NCBI GenBank assembly: GCA_963756025.1
Contig: CAVWMF010000007.1
Location: 1-64,000, forward strand
Direction: 5' to 3'
DNA length: 64,000 nt
Source: Bog-473 sp963756025
GTDB lineage: Bacteria > Actinomycetota > Acidimicrobiia > Acidimicrobiales > RAAP-2
Shown here: in pieces, positions 34,909 through 43,149 of the stretch
Numbering within the stretch: the stretch's first letter is position 1
How the letters are laid out: each line of letters opens with the position of its first letter
Notes under the pieces: model-generated
The model's input: only the letters and a program-made list of their open reading frames with translations
Databases searched by the model: none
What the model was told of the DNA's origin: nothing
Position numbers and translations under genes: made by a program

Positions 34909-36051
34909 TCAGTCCCGGCCGAGGATCGCCGCGCTACGGCCCGCGGCAACGAGCACCTTCTGCGCTCCCTGGACCTGATTGCATGAAGTACCCCGCAGCT
35001 GGCGGACGGCCTCCAGGATGTTGTTCATTCCATGGATGTAGGCCTCGCCGAGCAAGCCACCATGGGGGTTGACCGGGATCGTGCCCGCGAGGTCGATGTG
35101 TCCCTCGGCAATGAAGTCCCGGCTTTCGCCCGGCCCACAGAACCCGTACGCCTCCAGCTGGTAGAAGACGACCGGGCTGCTGTTCTCGTAGATCATGGCG
35201 ACGTCGATGTCGGCGGCCTCGAGTCCTGTGGTCTGCCACAGTTGCTGCGCACTGCGCTCGGCTTCAATGAAACGGGTGAGATCGTCGCCGTAGTAGTTGA
35301 AAGACATATCGCCATCACGAACGCTGCTCTGGGCCGCTCCCTCGATGGTAACAACCCGGTGGCGAAGGTCCCGCGCCCGATCTTCGGACGTCACCACCAG
35401 GGCCACTCCGCCGTCGCTCTCCTGGCAGCAATCGAGAAGCCGAAGAACCGGCTCAACAATCCAACGTGACTGCTGGTGGTCGTCGATCGTGATGGGTCGG
35501 TTGAAGAACCAGGCGTTCGGATTCGTGGCGGCGTTTCGGCGGGCGACCACGGAATACAGGCCGAAATCGGCGTTTGTGAGCCCATAGACATGCATGTAGC
35601 GCTGGAACCAAAGTGCGTACACCTGCGGCGGGGTCAGCAGACCGTAGGGGTCATGCATGTTCGTCCGGGCCGACGGCGGCCGCTGCAGAGGCTGCCCGAA
35701 CCGGTGCCCGGAGCGCTCGTTGAAGGCGCGGTAGACCAGCACCGCCTCAGCAGCACCGCTCACGATGGCGGCCGCCGCGTGCTGGAGGGTCGCAGACGCT
35801 CCAGCACCGCCGAAGGGTGTGCGCGAGGTCCAGCGCAGTTCGTCGATGCCGAGGCTGCGGATGAGCGCAAGCTCGTCGTTCGTATCGAGCGTAAAGGTCA
35901 CCGTGCCGTCGACGTCCGCCGGTACCAATCCGGCATCGTCGATCGCCGCTTTGGCGGCCTCGCACGCCAGCTGCAGCTCGCTTCGGCCGGAGTCCTTGGA
36001 GAATTCCGTCTGTCCGATGCCGACCACGGCGACCCGCTGGCCTGCGGTCAC
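34909..36051 (-). CDS. Thiolase-like lipid-transfer protein (Ltp-type, possible retro-aldolase)
   Basis: A 380-residue member of the SCP2/Ltp thiolase-like group: VAVVGIGQTEFSKDSGRSELQLACEAAKAAIDDAGL, GGAGASATLQHAAAAIVSGAAEAVLVYR and VNPHGGLLGEAYIHGMNNILEAVRQLRG. At the site of the nucleophilic Cys there is no Cys (GGAGAS), so it is unlikely to be an ordinary thiolase. Tyr residues in AMIYENSS and GEAYIHG are candidate catalytic groups, as tyrosines are in the steroid side-chain aldolase Ltp2. Its start overlaps the stop of the OB-fold gene (GTGA), the classic arrangement of Ltp2 with its DUF35 partner. Likely cleaves a beta-hydroxyacyl-CoA by retro-aldol reaction; inference from family and neighbour. 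Confidence 0.88.
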   Translation of the reverse strand: MTAGQRVAVVGIGQTEFSKDSGRSELQLACEAAKAAIDDAGLVPADVDGTVTFTLDTNDELALIRSLGIDELRWTSRTPFGGAGASATLQHAAAAIVSGAAEAVLVYRAFNERSGHRFGQPLQRPPSARTNMHDPYGLLTPPQVYALWFQRYMHVYGLTNADFGLYSVVARRNAATNPNAWFFNRPITIDDHQQSRWIVEPVLRLLDCCQESDGGVALVVTSEDRARDLRHRVVTIEGAAQSSVRDGDMSFNYYGDDLTRFIEAERSAQQLWQTTGLEAADIDVAMIYENSSPVVFYQLEAYGFCGPGESRDFIAEGHIDLAGTIPVNPHGGLLGEAYIHGMNNILEAVRQLRGTSCNQVQGAQKVLVAAGRSAAILGRD

Positions 36052-36440
36052 CTCGACACGGGTCGGAACTGGGGAAGCCTGACCGCGTCAACGTCGATGA
36101 AGACCACTTCGACGGGCATATCGTTGACGACGTCGTCGGGTTCACAGCCAACGAGGTTGGACACGAATCTCGGGCCCTCGGCAAGGTCGATGACCGCAGC
36201 AATACGCGGGGTGTCGTCAGGGTCGCTGGGGTGGTGCGAGACGATCCAGCTGTGCACCGTGCCACGACCTGACATCTGCCCCACCGACCACTGTAGCGAT
36301 CCACACTCCGGGCACATGGGCGAGGGCGGGTGCTGAAGCCGGCCGCAGCGACCGCATTGGCGTAGAAGAAGGAGACCGTCGTGTATGCCGTCCCAGAAGA
36401 AACGGTCCTCGTCGACAACGACTGGTGCCTTGACGCGCAC
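36048..36440 (-). CDS. OB-fold/zinc-ribbon (DUF35) acyl-CoA-associated protein
   Basis: A 130-residue protein with an N-terminal helix (DEDRFFWDGIHDGLLLLRQC), a zinc ribbon C-x2-C ... C-x2-C (CGRCGRLQ, MCPECG) and an OB-fold barrel (GRGTVHSWIVSHHP, PRIAAVIDLAEGPRFVSNLVGCEPDDV). It forms complexes with Ltp-type thiolases. GTG 36440 begins 3 bases after the stop of the upstream amidohydrolase and its end overlaps the thiolase start, so all three are translationally coupled. Confidence 0.9.
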   Translation of the reverse strand: MRVKAPVVVDEDRFFWDGIHDGLLLLRQCGRCGRLQHPPSPMCPECGSLQWSVGQMSGRGTVHSWIVSHHPSDPDDTPRIAAVIDLAEGPRFVSNLVGCEPDDVVNDMPVEVVFIDVDAVRLPQFRPVSR

Positions 36441-36443
36441 GGC

Positions 36444-37565
36444 TCAGATATTCCAGACACGTGCCGCGTTGGCGTAACACACGAGATCGCGGTCTTCTTC
36501 GGAGATGTCGGCGAAGATGCGCTCGATGGTCGGTCGCGAATTCGGCCAGCTCGAGACTGGGTGCGGGTAATCGGACGACCACATGACGTTATGGATGCCG
36601 AGGCACTCGTGCGCCTGACGCACAACATCGGGCTCGTCGATGAAGGTGAGGTGGACGTTGCGGTGAAAGTAGTCACTCGGAGCATGCTTGAGGCCGGGGA
36701 ACTCGTACCCCTGACGCGCTGCCATGTCGTCGGCTGTCGTCAGCCACCATGTGACCCAGCCGATACCCGGCTCCACGAAGACCACCTTGAGGTGGGGGTG
36801 CCGTTCGAGAATGCCGGTGAGGAGCCACATACCGAGCGCCTCCGCCGCCGACATGGGGACCATCGACGTGAAGATGGCACGCTGGGGGGTCGGATCCCGC
36901 TGGGCGAGGTCCTCCATGCTGAGCTTCAGCCCGATGTGGAGGCAGACGGGAAGATCGGCATCCTGGATGGCGCTCCAGAGGGGGTCATACCGAGCATCCC
37001 AGTAGTCCGGCAGCCCGAGCTCGGTCGGGAACACCGGCAGTTGCAGCGACTTGCACCCATTGGCTGCAGCCCAGCGCACCTCGTTGACGGCCAGGTCGAT
37101 ATCGTGAATCGGGATCTGGTACGAAACGATTAAACGCTTCGGATCGACCGACGCGAACTCCGCCAGCGCGGTGTTGAAGGCGCGCGTTGCTTCGGCGGCC
37201 CCATCTTTGACGAGGTAGAGATAGCGGAAGGCGCTGACCTCGCAGTAGCTGGCCGACGCCTCCACTCCGTCCATGTCCATATCCTTGAGCCGCTCGACGG
37301 GGTCCGTATGGCCGGCCCGCCCGAACGCGGGGTGCCTTTCGCTGGCCCCGAATCCCTTGGTGTCCGTGGGCGCAAGGTTCTGCTGTTCACGCCAACGCCG
37401 GTTCACCGCGACGTTGTTGCGACCACGTAGCTCCGCTTCGACTTGAGCGACCGCCGCGTCGTAGCTTTCGTGATGCCGTGGATGCAGATACAGCTTGACC
37501 TGGTCTTGCGTCAGGTCGGCGTGATCGTCCGACGAGAACAGGCGCTGAGCTCGGGCAGTGGACAT
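36444..37565 (-). CDS. Amidohydrolase family 2, first gene of the leftward operon
   Basis: A 373-residue metal-dependent hydrolase. N-terminal LFSSDDHADLTQDQVKLY has the D-x-H metal motif (the usual E-P after it is replaced by L-T), then QIPIHDIDLAVNEVRWAAANGCKSLQLP, CLHIGLKLSMEDL, VVFVEPGIGWVTWWL and the terminal MWSSDYPHPVSSWPNS. The frame is open to 37733, but ATG 37565 has a GGAGG 6 bases upstream and starts at the homology. It leads the ten-gene leftward string that ends at 26179 and diverges from the double CaiB gene. Function probably hydrolysis or decarboxylation of a cyclic or aromatic acid. Confidence 0.9.
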   Translation of the reverse strand: MSTARAQRLFSSDDHADLTQDQVKLYLHPRHHESYDAAVAQVEAELRGRNNVAVNRRWREQQNLAPTDTKGFGASERHPAFGRAGHTDPVERLKDMDMDGVEASASYCEVSAFRYLYLVKDGAAEATRAFNTALAEFASVDPKRLIVSYQIPIHDIDLAVNEVRWAAANGCKSLQLPVFPTELGLPDYWDARYDPLWSAIQDADLPVCLHIGLKLSMEDLAQRDPTPQRAIFTSMVPMSAAEALGMWLLTGILERHPHLKVVFVEPGIGWVTWWLTTADDMAARQGYEFPGLKHAPSDYFHRNVHLTFIDEPDVVRQAHECLGIHNVMWSSDYPHPVSSWPNSRPTIERIFADISEEDRDLVCYANAARVWNI

Positions 37566-37607
37566 CGCGGGCCTCCGGGTTACATCGTGGGATGTGCCCG
37601 AAGCGTA

Positions 37608-37619
37608 ATCGACGTCGAT
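37608..37619. promoter_or_regulatory. Perfect 12-bp palindrome in a divergent promoter region
   Basis: ATCGACGTCGAT lies in the 81-base space between the divergent starts at 37565 and 37647. A perfect palindrome there could be the operator of the TetR gene carried in the leftward operon (34257). Position supports this; sequence alone does not prove it. Confidence 0.4.
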
Positions 37620-37646
37620 ATCAAATCGCTTGTACGCTCCAAACCA

Positions 37647-40133
37647 ATGGCTGGGGTGCTCGCCGGTGTCAATGTCTTGGATCTTTCGTGGGGTATCGCG
37701 GGGCCTGTTGCCACCATGTTGTTGGCCGATCATGGCGCCCTGGTCACCCGGATCGAGCCACCCGGCGGGGTTCCGTTCGGAACCGTCCCGGGATCAGACG
37801 TATGGGCGCGCGGCAAGCGCAGTGCCGTGCTCGACCTGACCGAGGCCAGTCAACGCGAGGTATTCCTCGAGTTGGCGCTGCGTGCCGATGTCGTCGTGGA
37901 GAGCTTCGCTCCCGGGACGACACAGCGTCTCGGCATTGACGACGAGACCCTACGCGCCCGCAACGAACGACTCGTCTATTGCTCGATCACGGCGTACGGG
38001 GAGGACGGTCGCCACGCCGATCGTCCGGGGTACGACATGCTGGTGGCCGCCCGTACGGGGCAACAATGGGAACACCGGGGAGTGGTCGGGGGGACGATCG
38101 AGCGGCTGGCCGGCGGAGAAGGGATCATGCCCGGGCTGAAGCCGCCCGACCCAGAGAGTTGGGTCGGGCCTCACCGCGACGGTCCTCTTGCATCCGGCGT
38201 TCCCTGGGCCAGCATGGCCACGGCCTACCTGGCCACACTCGCCATCAGCGCCGCACTGCGCGAGCGCGAGCTCAGCGGGCGGGGGCAGAAGGTTTCGACA
38301 TCGCACCTGCAAGGTGTCCTCGCCACCACGATCGGGCCCTGGCAACGCACGGAGCGCTACCGAAGCGTGAACTACCAATCATGGCTGATCGATCCGCGAG
38401 CTCCGAAGGCTATCTACGAGGCCGCCGACGGGCGCTTGGTGCACCAATGGGTCATGCTGCCCACGTTCGTCCTCGGCGTCTCGGAGGGCGACCGGCTGGA
38501 GTTGCCCTCCTCCGACAGCCAATGGCAGGTGGCCCGGCCCCGGGACATGCACCTGCGCATCGGCATGGCCGAGGAGAACATGGTCATCCTCCACGAGTTC
38601 GACCCCCAACTCCGGGCGGCCATCGCCAAATTCCCGTCTGAGGAGTGGGCCCGCATTGCAGCCGAGGTCGGCGTCCCCCTCCAGGTAGTCCGCTCGCCTG
38701 AGGAGGCCTTGCTCGACGAGCTGCTTGTCACTGACGGGTGCGTCATAGAAGTGGAGCAACCCGGACGCGGGCCCGTGCGTCAAGTCGGGCGTGTCTACTC
38801 CCTTTCGGAGTGTGCGACCGACCCACCCGTATCGCCGGCGACGACGGGCTCTCACACGCAGGAGGTGATCGCAGAGGCAGCGCGACCGGGTCCGGACCGA
38901 GTGCCGACGCAGGCGCGTTCCCGTCAGTCGCCGCCGCTGGACGGAGTACGCGTCCTGGACTTGGGCCTCGCTGTAGCGGGGCCCTTCGGCGCCCAACTCC
39001 TGGCCGACCTCGGGGCCGACGTGATCAAGGTGAACACGCTGACCGACGGCTACTGGTTCGGGTCGCATCTGGCGATGGCCTGCAACCGGGGGAAGCGGAG
39101 CATCTCGCTCAATCTCAAGGACCCCGAGGGCTATGCCGTGTTGGAGGCGCTCGTCCGCACTGCCGACGTGGTCCATCACAACATGCGGTACGACGCCGCC
39201 CAGCGGCTCCGGGTCGACTACGCATCGCTCAAGGCCATAAAGGCCGACCTGATCTACTGCCATACTCGTGGATTCGAGCACGGCCCCCGCGACACCCTCC
39301 CCGGCAACGACCAGACCGGAGCAGCCCTGGCCGGAACCACCTTCCTCGACGGCGCCGTGGAGAACGGCGGCCGGGGGTTGTGGAGCGTGTGCTCGCTCGG
39401 TGACACCGGCTGCGGCTTTCTGTCCGCCATCGCCACGGTGCAGGCCCTTTACCACCGAGACCGAACCGGCGTCGGTCAGTTCATCGACACCTCCATCCTC
39501 TACGCGCACCTGCTCAACACCTCGATGGCCTGGATCACGCCGGACGGCGCACACTCCGGCGAGCGACCGGACCTCGACCGGATGCACTACGGATTGGGCC
39601 CGCTGTGCCGGCTCTACCCGACGAGCGAAGGGTGGCTTTGCATCGCTGTGCTCTCCGAGGCCCAATGGTCATCGCTGTGCGAAGTTGTGGAGCAGCCAGA
39701 TCTGGCGACCGACCCGAGGTTTGCCGATCTGCCGGCGCGAAAGGAACACGCCGACGCCCTGGGGGGCCGCCTCGAGTCGGCGTTCGCTGCGCGCACCGCA
39801 AGTGAGTGGTTCGGCTTGCTCGACACAGCCGGCGTGCCGTGCGAGGTGTCCGACCCCGACTTCGTCATGACACTCTTCGACGATCCCGAGCTTCGAGAGA
39901 AGGGCTGGGTCACGTCGTACGACCATGGCTCGGTCGGCCACATGGACGTCTTCGGGCTGCTCTTCGATTTCGAACGGACGCCTGGCGTCGTCCAAGGCCC
40001 GGCCCCCATGGTTGGACAGCACTCACGCGAAATCCTCCGCGGACTCGGCTATGCCGAAACGGACGTTGACATCCTCATAGGGCAGGGAGTCGTGCTCGAG
40101 ACGAACGAGCCGGCAATAGGCGGCCGGGTCTGA
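37647..40133 (+). CDS. Double-domain CaiB/BaiF CoA-transferase (828 aa)
   Basis: Two complete CoA-transferase family III domains in one chain. The first (residues 1-400) has GVNVLDLSWGIAGPVATMLLADHGA and the Asp in RPGYDMLVAA. The second (about 425-828) begins LDGVRVLDLGLAVAGPFGAQLLADLGADVIKVN and has Asp in LPGNDQTGAA. A Pro/Ala/Arg-rich linker (PDRVPTQARSRQSPP) joins them. Single-domain members are about 400 aa and form interlocked dimers; a fused protein can form an intramolecular pseudo-dimer. The frame is open upstream to 37443, but ATG 37647 begins the domain. No Shine-Dalgarno is seen. It stands alone, divergent from the leftward operon. Confidence 0.9.
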   Translation: MAGVLAGVNVLDLSWGIAGPVATMLLADHGALVTRIEPPGGVPFGTVPGSDVWARGKRSAVLDLTEASQREVFLELALRADVVVESFAPGTTQRLGIDDETLRARNERLVYCSITAYGEDGRHADRPGYDMLVAARTGQQWEHRGVVGGTIERLAGGEGIMPGLKPPDPESWVGPHRDGPLASGVPWASMATAYLATLAISAALRERELSGRGQKVSTSHLQGVLATTIGPWQRTERYRSVNYQSWLIDPRAPKAIYEAADGRLVHQWVMLPTFVLGVSEGDRLELPSSDSQWQVARPRDMHLRIGMAEENMVILHEFDPQLRAAIAKFPSEEWARIAAEVGVPLQVVRSPEEALLDELLVTDGCVIEVEQPGRGPVRQVGRVYSLSECATDPPVSPATTGSHTQEVIAEAARPGPDRVPTQARSRQSPPLDGVRVLDLGLAVAGPFGAQLLADLGADVIKVNTLTDGYWFGSHLAMACNRGKRSISLNLKDPEGYAVLEALVRTADVVHHNMRYDAAQRLRVDYASLKAIKADLIYCHTRGFEHGPRDTLPGNDQTGAALAGTTFLDGAVENGGRGLWSVCSLGDTGCGFLSAIATVQALYHRDRTGVGQFIDTSILYAHLLNTSMAWITPDGAHSGERPDLDRMHYGLGPLCRLYPTSEGWLCIAVLSEAQWSSLCEVVEQPDLATDPRFADLPARKEHADALGGRLESAFAARTASEWFGLLDTAGVPCEVSDPDFVMTLFDDPELREKGWVTSYDHGSVGHMDVFGLLFDFERTPGVVQGPAPMVGQHSREILRGLGYAETDVDILIGQGVVLETNEPAIGGRV

Positions 40134-40178
40134 CAATCGCTGGCGGGTCGTCGCGGCCCACCCGGGTCGGCACCCAGG

Positions 40179-41405
40179 TCACCGCAAGCGGTACCGCACC
40201 GGGACGTGTTTGGGGCCGCCCACGAACAGCGTCTGCATGAACTCGGGTTTGCCGGCCAATTCGGCGAACTCCAGCCGGGGGATCAACTCGTTGTAGAAGG
40301 CGCGGGTCTCCAGCCGGGCCAGGTGGGTCCCGAGGCAGTAGTGGGCACCGAACCCGAAGGCGACGTGGCGATTGGGGTCGCGTGCGACATCGAACTCGTC
40401 AGGGCGTGCGAAGACAGCCTCGTCCCGGTTGGCCGCCGGGAACGACAGCAGCACCGCTCCCCCTTCGGGGATCGTGACCCCGCCGAGGACCTGCTCGCTG
40501 GTCGCCGTCCGCATGAACTGCTTCACCGGCGACACGTAGCGGAACATTTCCTCGACCGCGCTCGGCACGAGCGCCGGGTCGCTCATCAGGCGTTGCAACT
40601 GCTCAGGATGGGCGAGCAGGGCGGCGAAGCCCCCGCTGATGGCCGAACTCGTGGTGTCGTGACCGGCCGTGGCGATGATCACGTAGTAGCCCACGGCCTC
40701 GAGGACGCCGATCGGCTCACCGTCGACCTCGGCGTTGGCGATGACCGACGCCAGGTCATCACGCGGGTTGGCCCGGCGGTCCGCAATCAGCCCCTCGAAG
40801 TACTCGAAGAATTCGAGGAGGCTCGCCATCAGCGAGTCGCCTTCGCCCTCGCCGGCCAACTCGGGGTCGTCCCGCCCGAACATCTCCTGCGTGAGCTTGA
40901 GCATGCGGGGGAAGTCCTCTTCAGGAAGACCGAGCAGCGCCAAAATGATGTAGAGCGGGTAGTCCACCGCTATGTCGGTGAAGAAGTCGCACTCGCCCCC
41001 GAGGTCCGCCATATGGTCCACGGCCCGCTTCGCCAGTTCCGCCGAACGGGCGGCCAGGCGGGAGATATTGCTCTGCTTGAACCAGTCGATGCTGATCTTG
41101 CGGTAGGCGGTGTGGTCGGGCGCGTCCATCTGGACCAGGGTGCGCACGGGAATGTCGGCGCTCACCTGTGATTGCGGGGCCAAGGCGGCGCGCGGCGCAT
41201 TGACCCAGAGAGCGGGAGCACGCTCGACCGCCATGAGGTCCTCGTGGCGGGTGAGAGCCCAGAACGGGGCGAAACCGTCGACGTCGACGTAGGCCACTGG
41301 GGCCTCGCGTCGCAGCAACGCACATGCGGCATAGAATCTCGGCTCGTCTGCATAGGCCGACGGATCGGTGAAGACCCTCGCAGCATCGTTCATGGTCAGC
41401 TCCAT
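40179..41405 (-). CDS. Cytochrome P450
   Basis: A 408-residue soluble bacterial P450. I-helix oxygen motif ATAGHDTTSS, E-x-x-R in EEMFR, and the haem-binding loop AFGFGAHYCLGTHLA with the Cys ligand are intact. Typical of the CYP families that hydroxylate steroids, terpenes or fatty acids in actinobacteria. GGAAAGG 7 bases before ATG 41405; an inner ATG 41393 has GGAG and is also possible. No ferredoxin gene is adjacent. Divergent from the carboxylesterase gene. Confidence 0.93.
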   Translation of the reverse strand: MELTMNDAARVFTDPSAYADEPRFYAACALLRREAPVAYVDVDGFAPFWALTRHEDLMAVERAPALWVNAPRAALAPQSQVSADIPVRTLVQMDAPDHTAYRKISIDWFKQSNISRLAARSAELAKRAVDHMADLGGECDFFTDIAVDYPLYIILALLGLPEEDFPRMLKLTQEMFGRDDPELAGEGEGDSLMASLLEFFEYFEGLIADRRANPRDDLASVIANAEVDGEPIGVLEAVGYYVIIATAGHDTTSSAISGGFAALLAHPEQLQRLMSDPALVPSAVEEMFRYVSPVKQFMRTATSEQVLGGVTIPEGGAVLLSFPAANRDEAVFARPDEFDVARDPNRHVAFGFGAHYCLGTHLARLETRAFYNELIPRLEFAELAGKPEFMQTLFVGGPKHVPVRYRLR

Positions 41406-41437
41406 CCCACGACCTTTCCGTCTCTGACGCCAGACCA

Positions 41438-41474
41438 CGACGGTACCATTCGTCGAATCGATCGAGTGCCGTCG
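41438..41474. promoter_or_regulatory. Long inverted repeat in the P450/esterase divergent region
   Basis: CGACGGTAC (41438-41446) and GTGCCGTCG (41466-41474) are complementary except for one position and sit 51 bases before ATG 41525 and 33 bases before the P450 start on the other strand. A regulator dimer or a hairpin in the leader are both possible. Confidence 0.3.
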
Positions 41475-41524
41475 GGAAAGGCCGGTTGCGATTGCTGCTG
41501 CGTGGCGCTAAAAGGGGGGGCGGA

Positions 41525-43033
41525 ATGGACGAGGTGGTCGTCAGGACGCAATCGGGCAAGGTCCGGGGGCAGCGTGCCGATGGCGTCGCTGTCTTCAAGG
41601 GGATCCCTTATGCCAGCATTCCCGCCCGCTTCCTGCCCCCGTCCGAAGTGGTCCCCTGGTCCGGCGTGCGCGACGCCCTCGCCTTCGGGCCGGCCTGCCC
41701 GCAGAGCGCCGGGCCGCCCCCGGGCGGCAGGATCGCCGAAGTCCAAAACGTCTTCGGCATGCCGCAACGCGAAGCGGCGGAGGATGAGGACTGCCTGGTC
41801 CTCAATGTCTGGACGCCGGCGACCGACGGTGGTCTCCGCCCGGTGCTCTTCCGCATGCACGGCGGTGGCTTCGGCATGGGCTCGGGGGCGTGGGGATGGC
41901 ATGACGGGAGCAACCTCGCCCGGAAGCACGACTGTGTGGTTGTCACCGTCAACCACCGCATCAACGCCCTCGGCTACCTCCACCTGGGCGAGCTCTGCGG
42001 CGAGCCATTCGCGGAGAGCGGCAACGTCGGGATGCACGACCTCGTGGCCGCCCTGGGTTGGGTACGCGACAACATCGGCGGCTTCGGGGGCGACCGGGGC
42101 AACGTGATGATCTTCGGCGAATCGGGCGGGGGTGCCAAAGTCAGTGTGCTCCTCGCCATGCCGGCTGCCGCCGGACTCTTCCATCGAGCGGTGATCCAGA
42201 GTGGTGCCAGCCTGAGCGTCCAGGAGCAGGGCACCGCCACGGCTCTGGCGGCGCAGCTGCTCGAGGCCGCCGGGGTGCGCGCGGACGACGTCGAGCAGCT
42301 CCAGTCCATGCCCGTCGGAGAGCTGCTGCATGCCGTGTTCGCGATGCCGCGGGGACCAATCGTCCCCGGCTTCATGAGCTTCGGTCCGGTCCTCGGCTCC
42401 CCGAGTATTCCTCACCACCCGGGCGACGCCCTCGCCGCGGGAGCGTCCGGGGCAGTCCCGCTCCTCATCGGCACCACCCGGCACGAGAACGCCATGTTCC
42501 TCGCCTACGAGCAGGAACGGGAGCTGGACGAAAAAGCTCTGCTTGCGCGCCTCACCCCTCTCTTCGGCGACCGCCTGCCCCACGTGCTCGAGACGTTCCG
42601 GCGAGGTCATCCCGATGCGACCCCGACCGAGCTCTACCTTCTGATCACGAGCACCAGTCCGCGCATCGCCTCCATAGAACTTGCCCAACGCAAGATGGCA
42701 GGGGGCAGCGCACCTGTGTGGATGTACCTCCTGGCATGGGAGAGCCCGGCACTCGACGGGTTCGTTCGCGCCAGCCACGGCATGTGCGTGCCACTGACCA
42801 TGGACACGTGCGAGAGCATGCCGGCCACGCAATATCCTGCCGCGAGGACGCTGACGACACAGATGAGCACCGCATGGGCCGCCTTCGGCAAGGTCGGCGA
42901 TCCGAACCACCCTGATCTGCCCGTGTGGCCGGCCTACTCAGCGAACGGACGGGCGACGATGATCTTCGACGATCCGTGCCACGTCGACCCCGACCCGTTC
43001 CGTGACGAGCGCGAGGTCATCGAGCGGGCCTGA
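41525..43033 (+). CDS. Type-B carboxylesterase
   Basis: A 502-residue alpha/beta hydrolase of the carboxylesterase/para-nitrobenzyl esterase family. VRTQSGKVRGQRADGVAVFKGIPYA at the N-terminus, EDCLVLNVWTP, oxyanion HGGGFGMGSG, nucleophile elbow FGESGGGAK and the His in ASHGMCVPL near residue 420. No signal peptide, hence intracellular. ATG 41525 follows a run of G (GGGGGG) acting as Shine-Dalgarno. First gene of a rightward cluster with thiolase, OB-fold, SCP2-hydrolase and P450 genes; could release the acid from an ester substrate. Confidence 0.93.
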   Translation: MDEVVVRTQSGKVRGQRADGVAVFKGIPYASIPARFLPPSEVVPWSGVRDALAFGPACPQSAGPPPGGRIAEVQNVFGMPQREAAEDEDCLVLNVWTPATDGGLRPVLFRMHGGGFGMGSGAWGWHDGSNLARKHDCVVVTVNHRINALGYLHLGELCGEPFAESGNVGMHDLVAALGWVRDNIGGFGGDRGNVMIFGESGGGAKVSVLLAMPAAAGLFHRAVIQSGASLSVQEQGTATALAAQLLEAAGVRADDVEQLQSMPVGELLHAVFAMPRGPIVPGFMSFGPVLGSPSIPHHPGDALAAGASGAVPLLIGTTRHENAMFLAYEQERELDEKALLARLTPLFGDRLPHVLETFRRGHPDATPTELYLLITSTSPRIASIELAQRKMAGGSAPVWMYLLAWESPALDGFVRASHGMCVPLTMDTCESMPATQYPAARTLTTQMSTAWAAFGKVGDPNHPDLPVWPAYSANGRATMIFDDPCHVDPDPFRDEREVIERA

Positions 43034-43149
43034 ACACAACGTGCGGGGCCGGCGGCGGAGATCCCCGAAGCCCGGTTGGCCACGCAAGGTCCGGATGGGT
43101 GAAGCCTAGGATGGCAGAGAATGATGGTCCGAGAGCCCGGGGGCGAAGA

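Noticed and set aside
38379..39665. 428-codon minus-strand frame over the double CaiB gene
   Set aside because: Antisense shadow without motifs.
41396..42910. 504-codon minus-strand frame over the carboxylesterase gene
   Set aside because: Antisense of a gene with an intact GESGG active site; composition is shadow-like.
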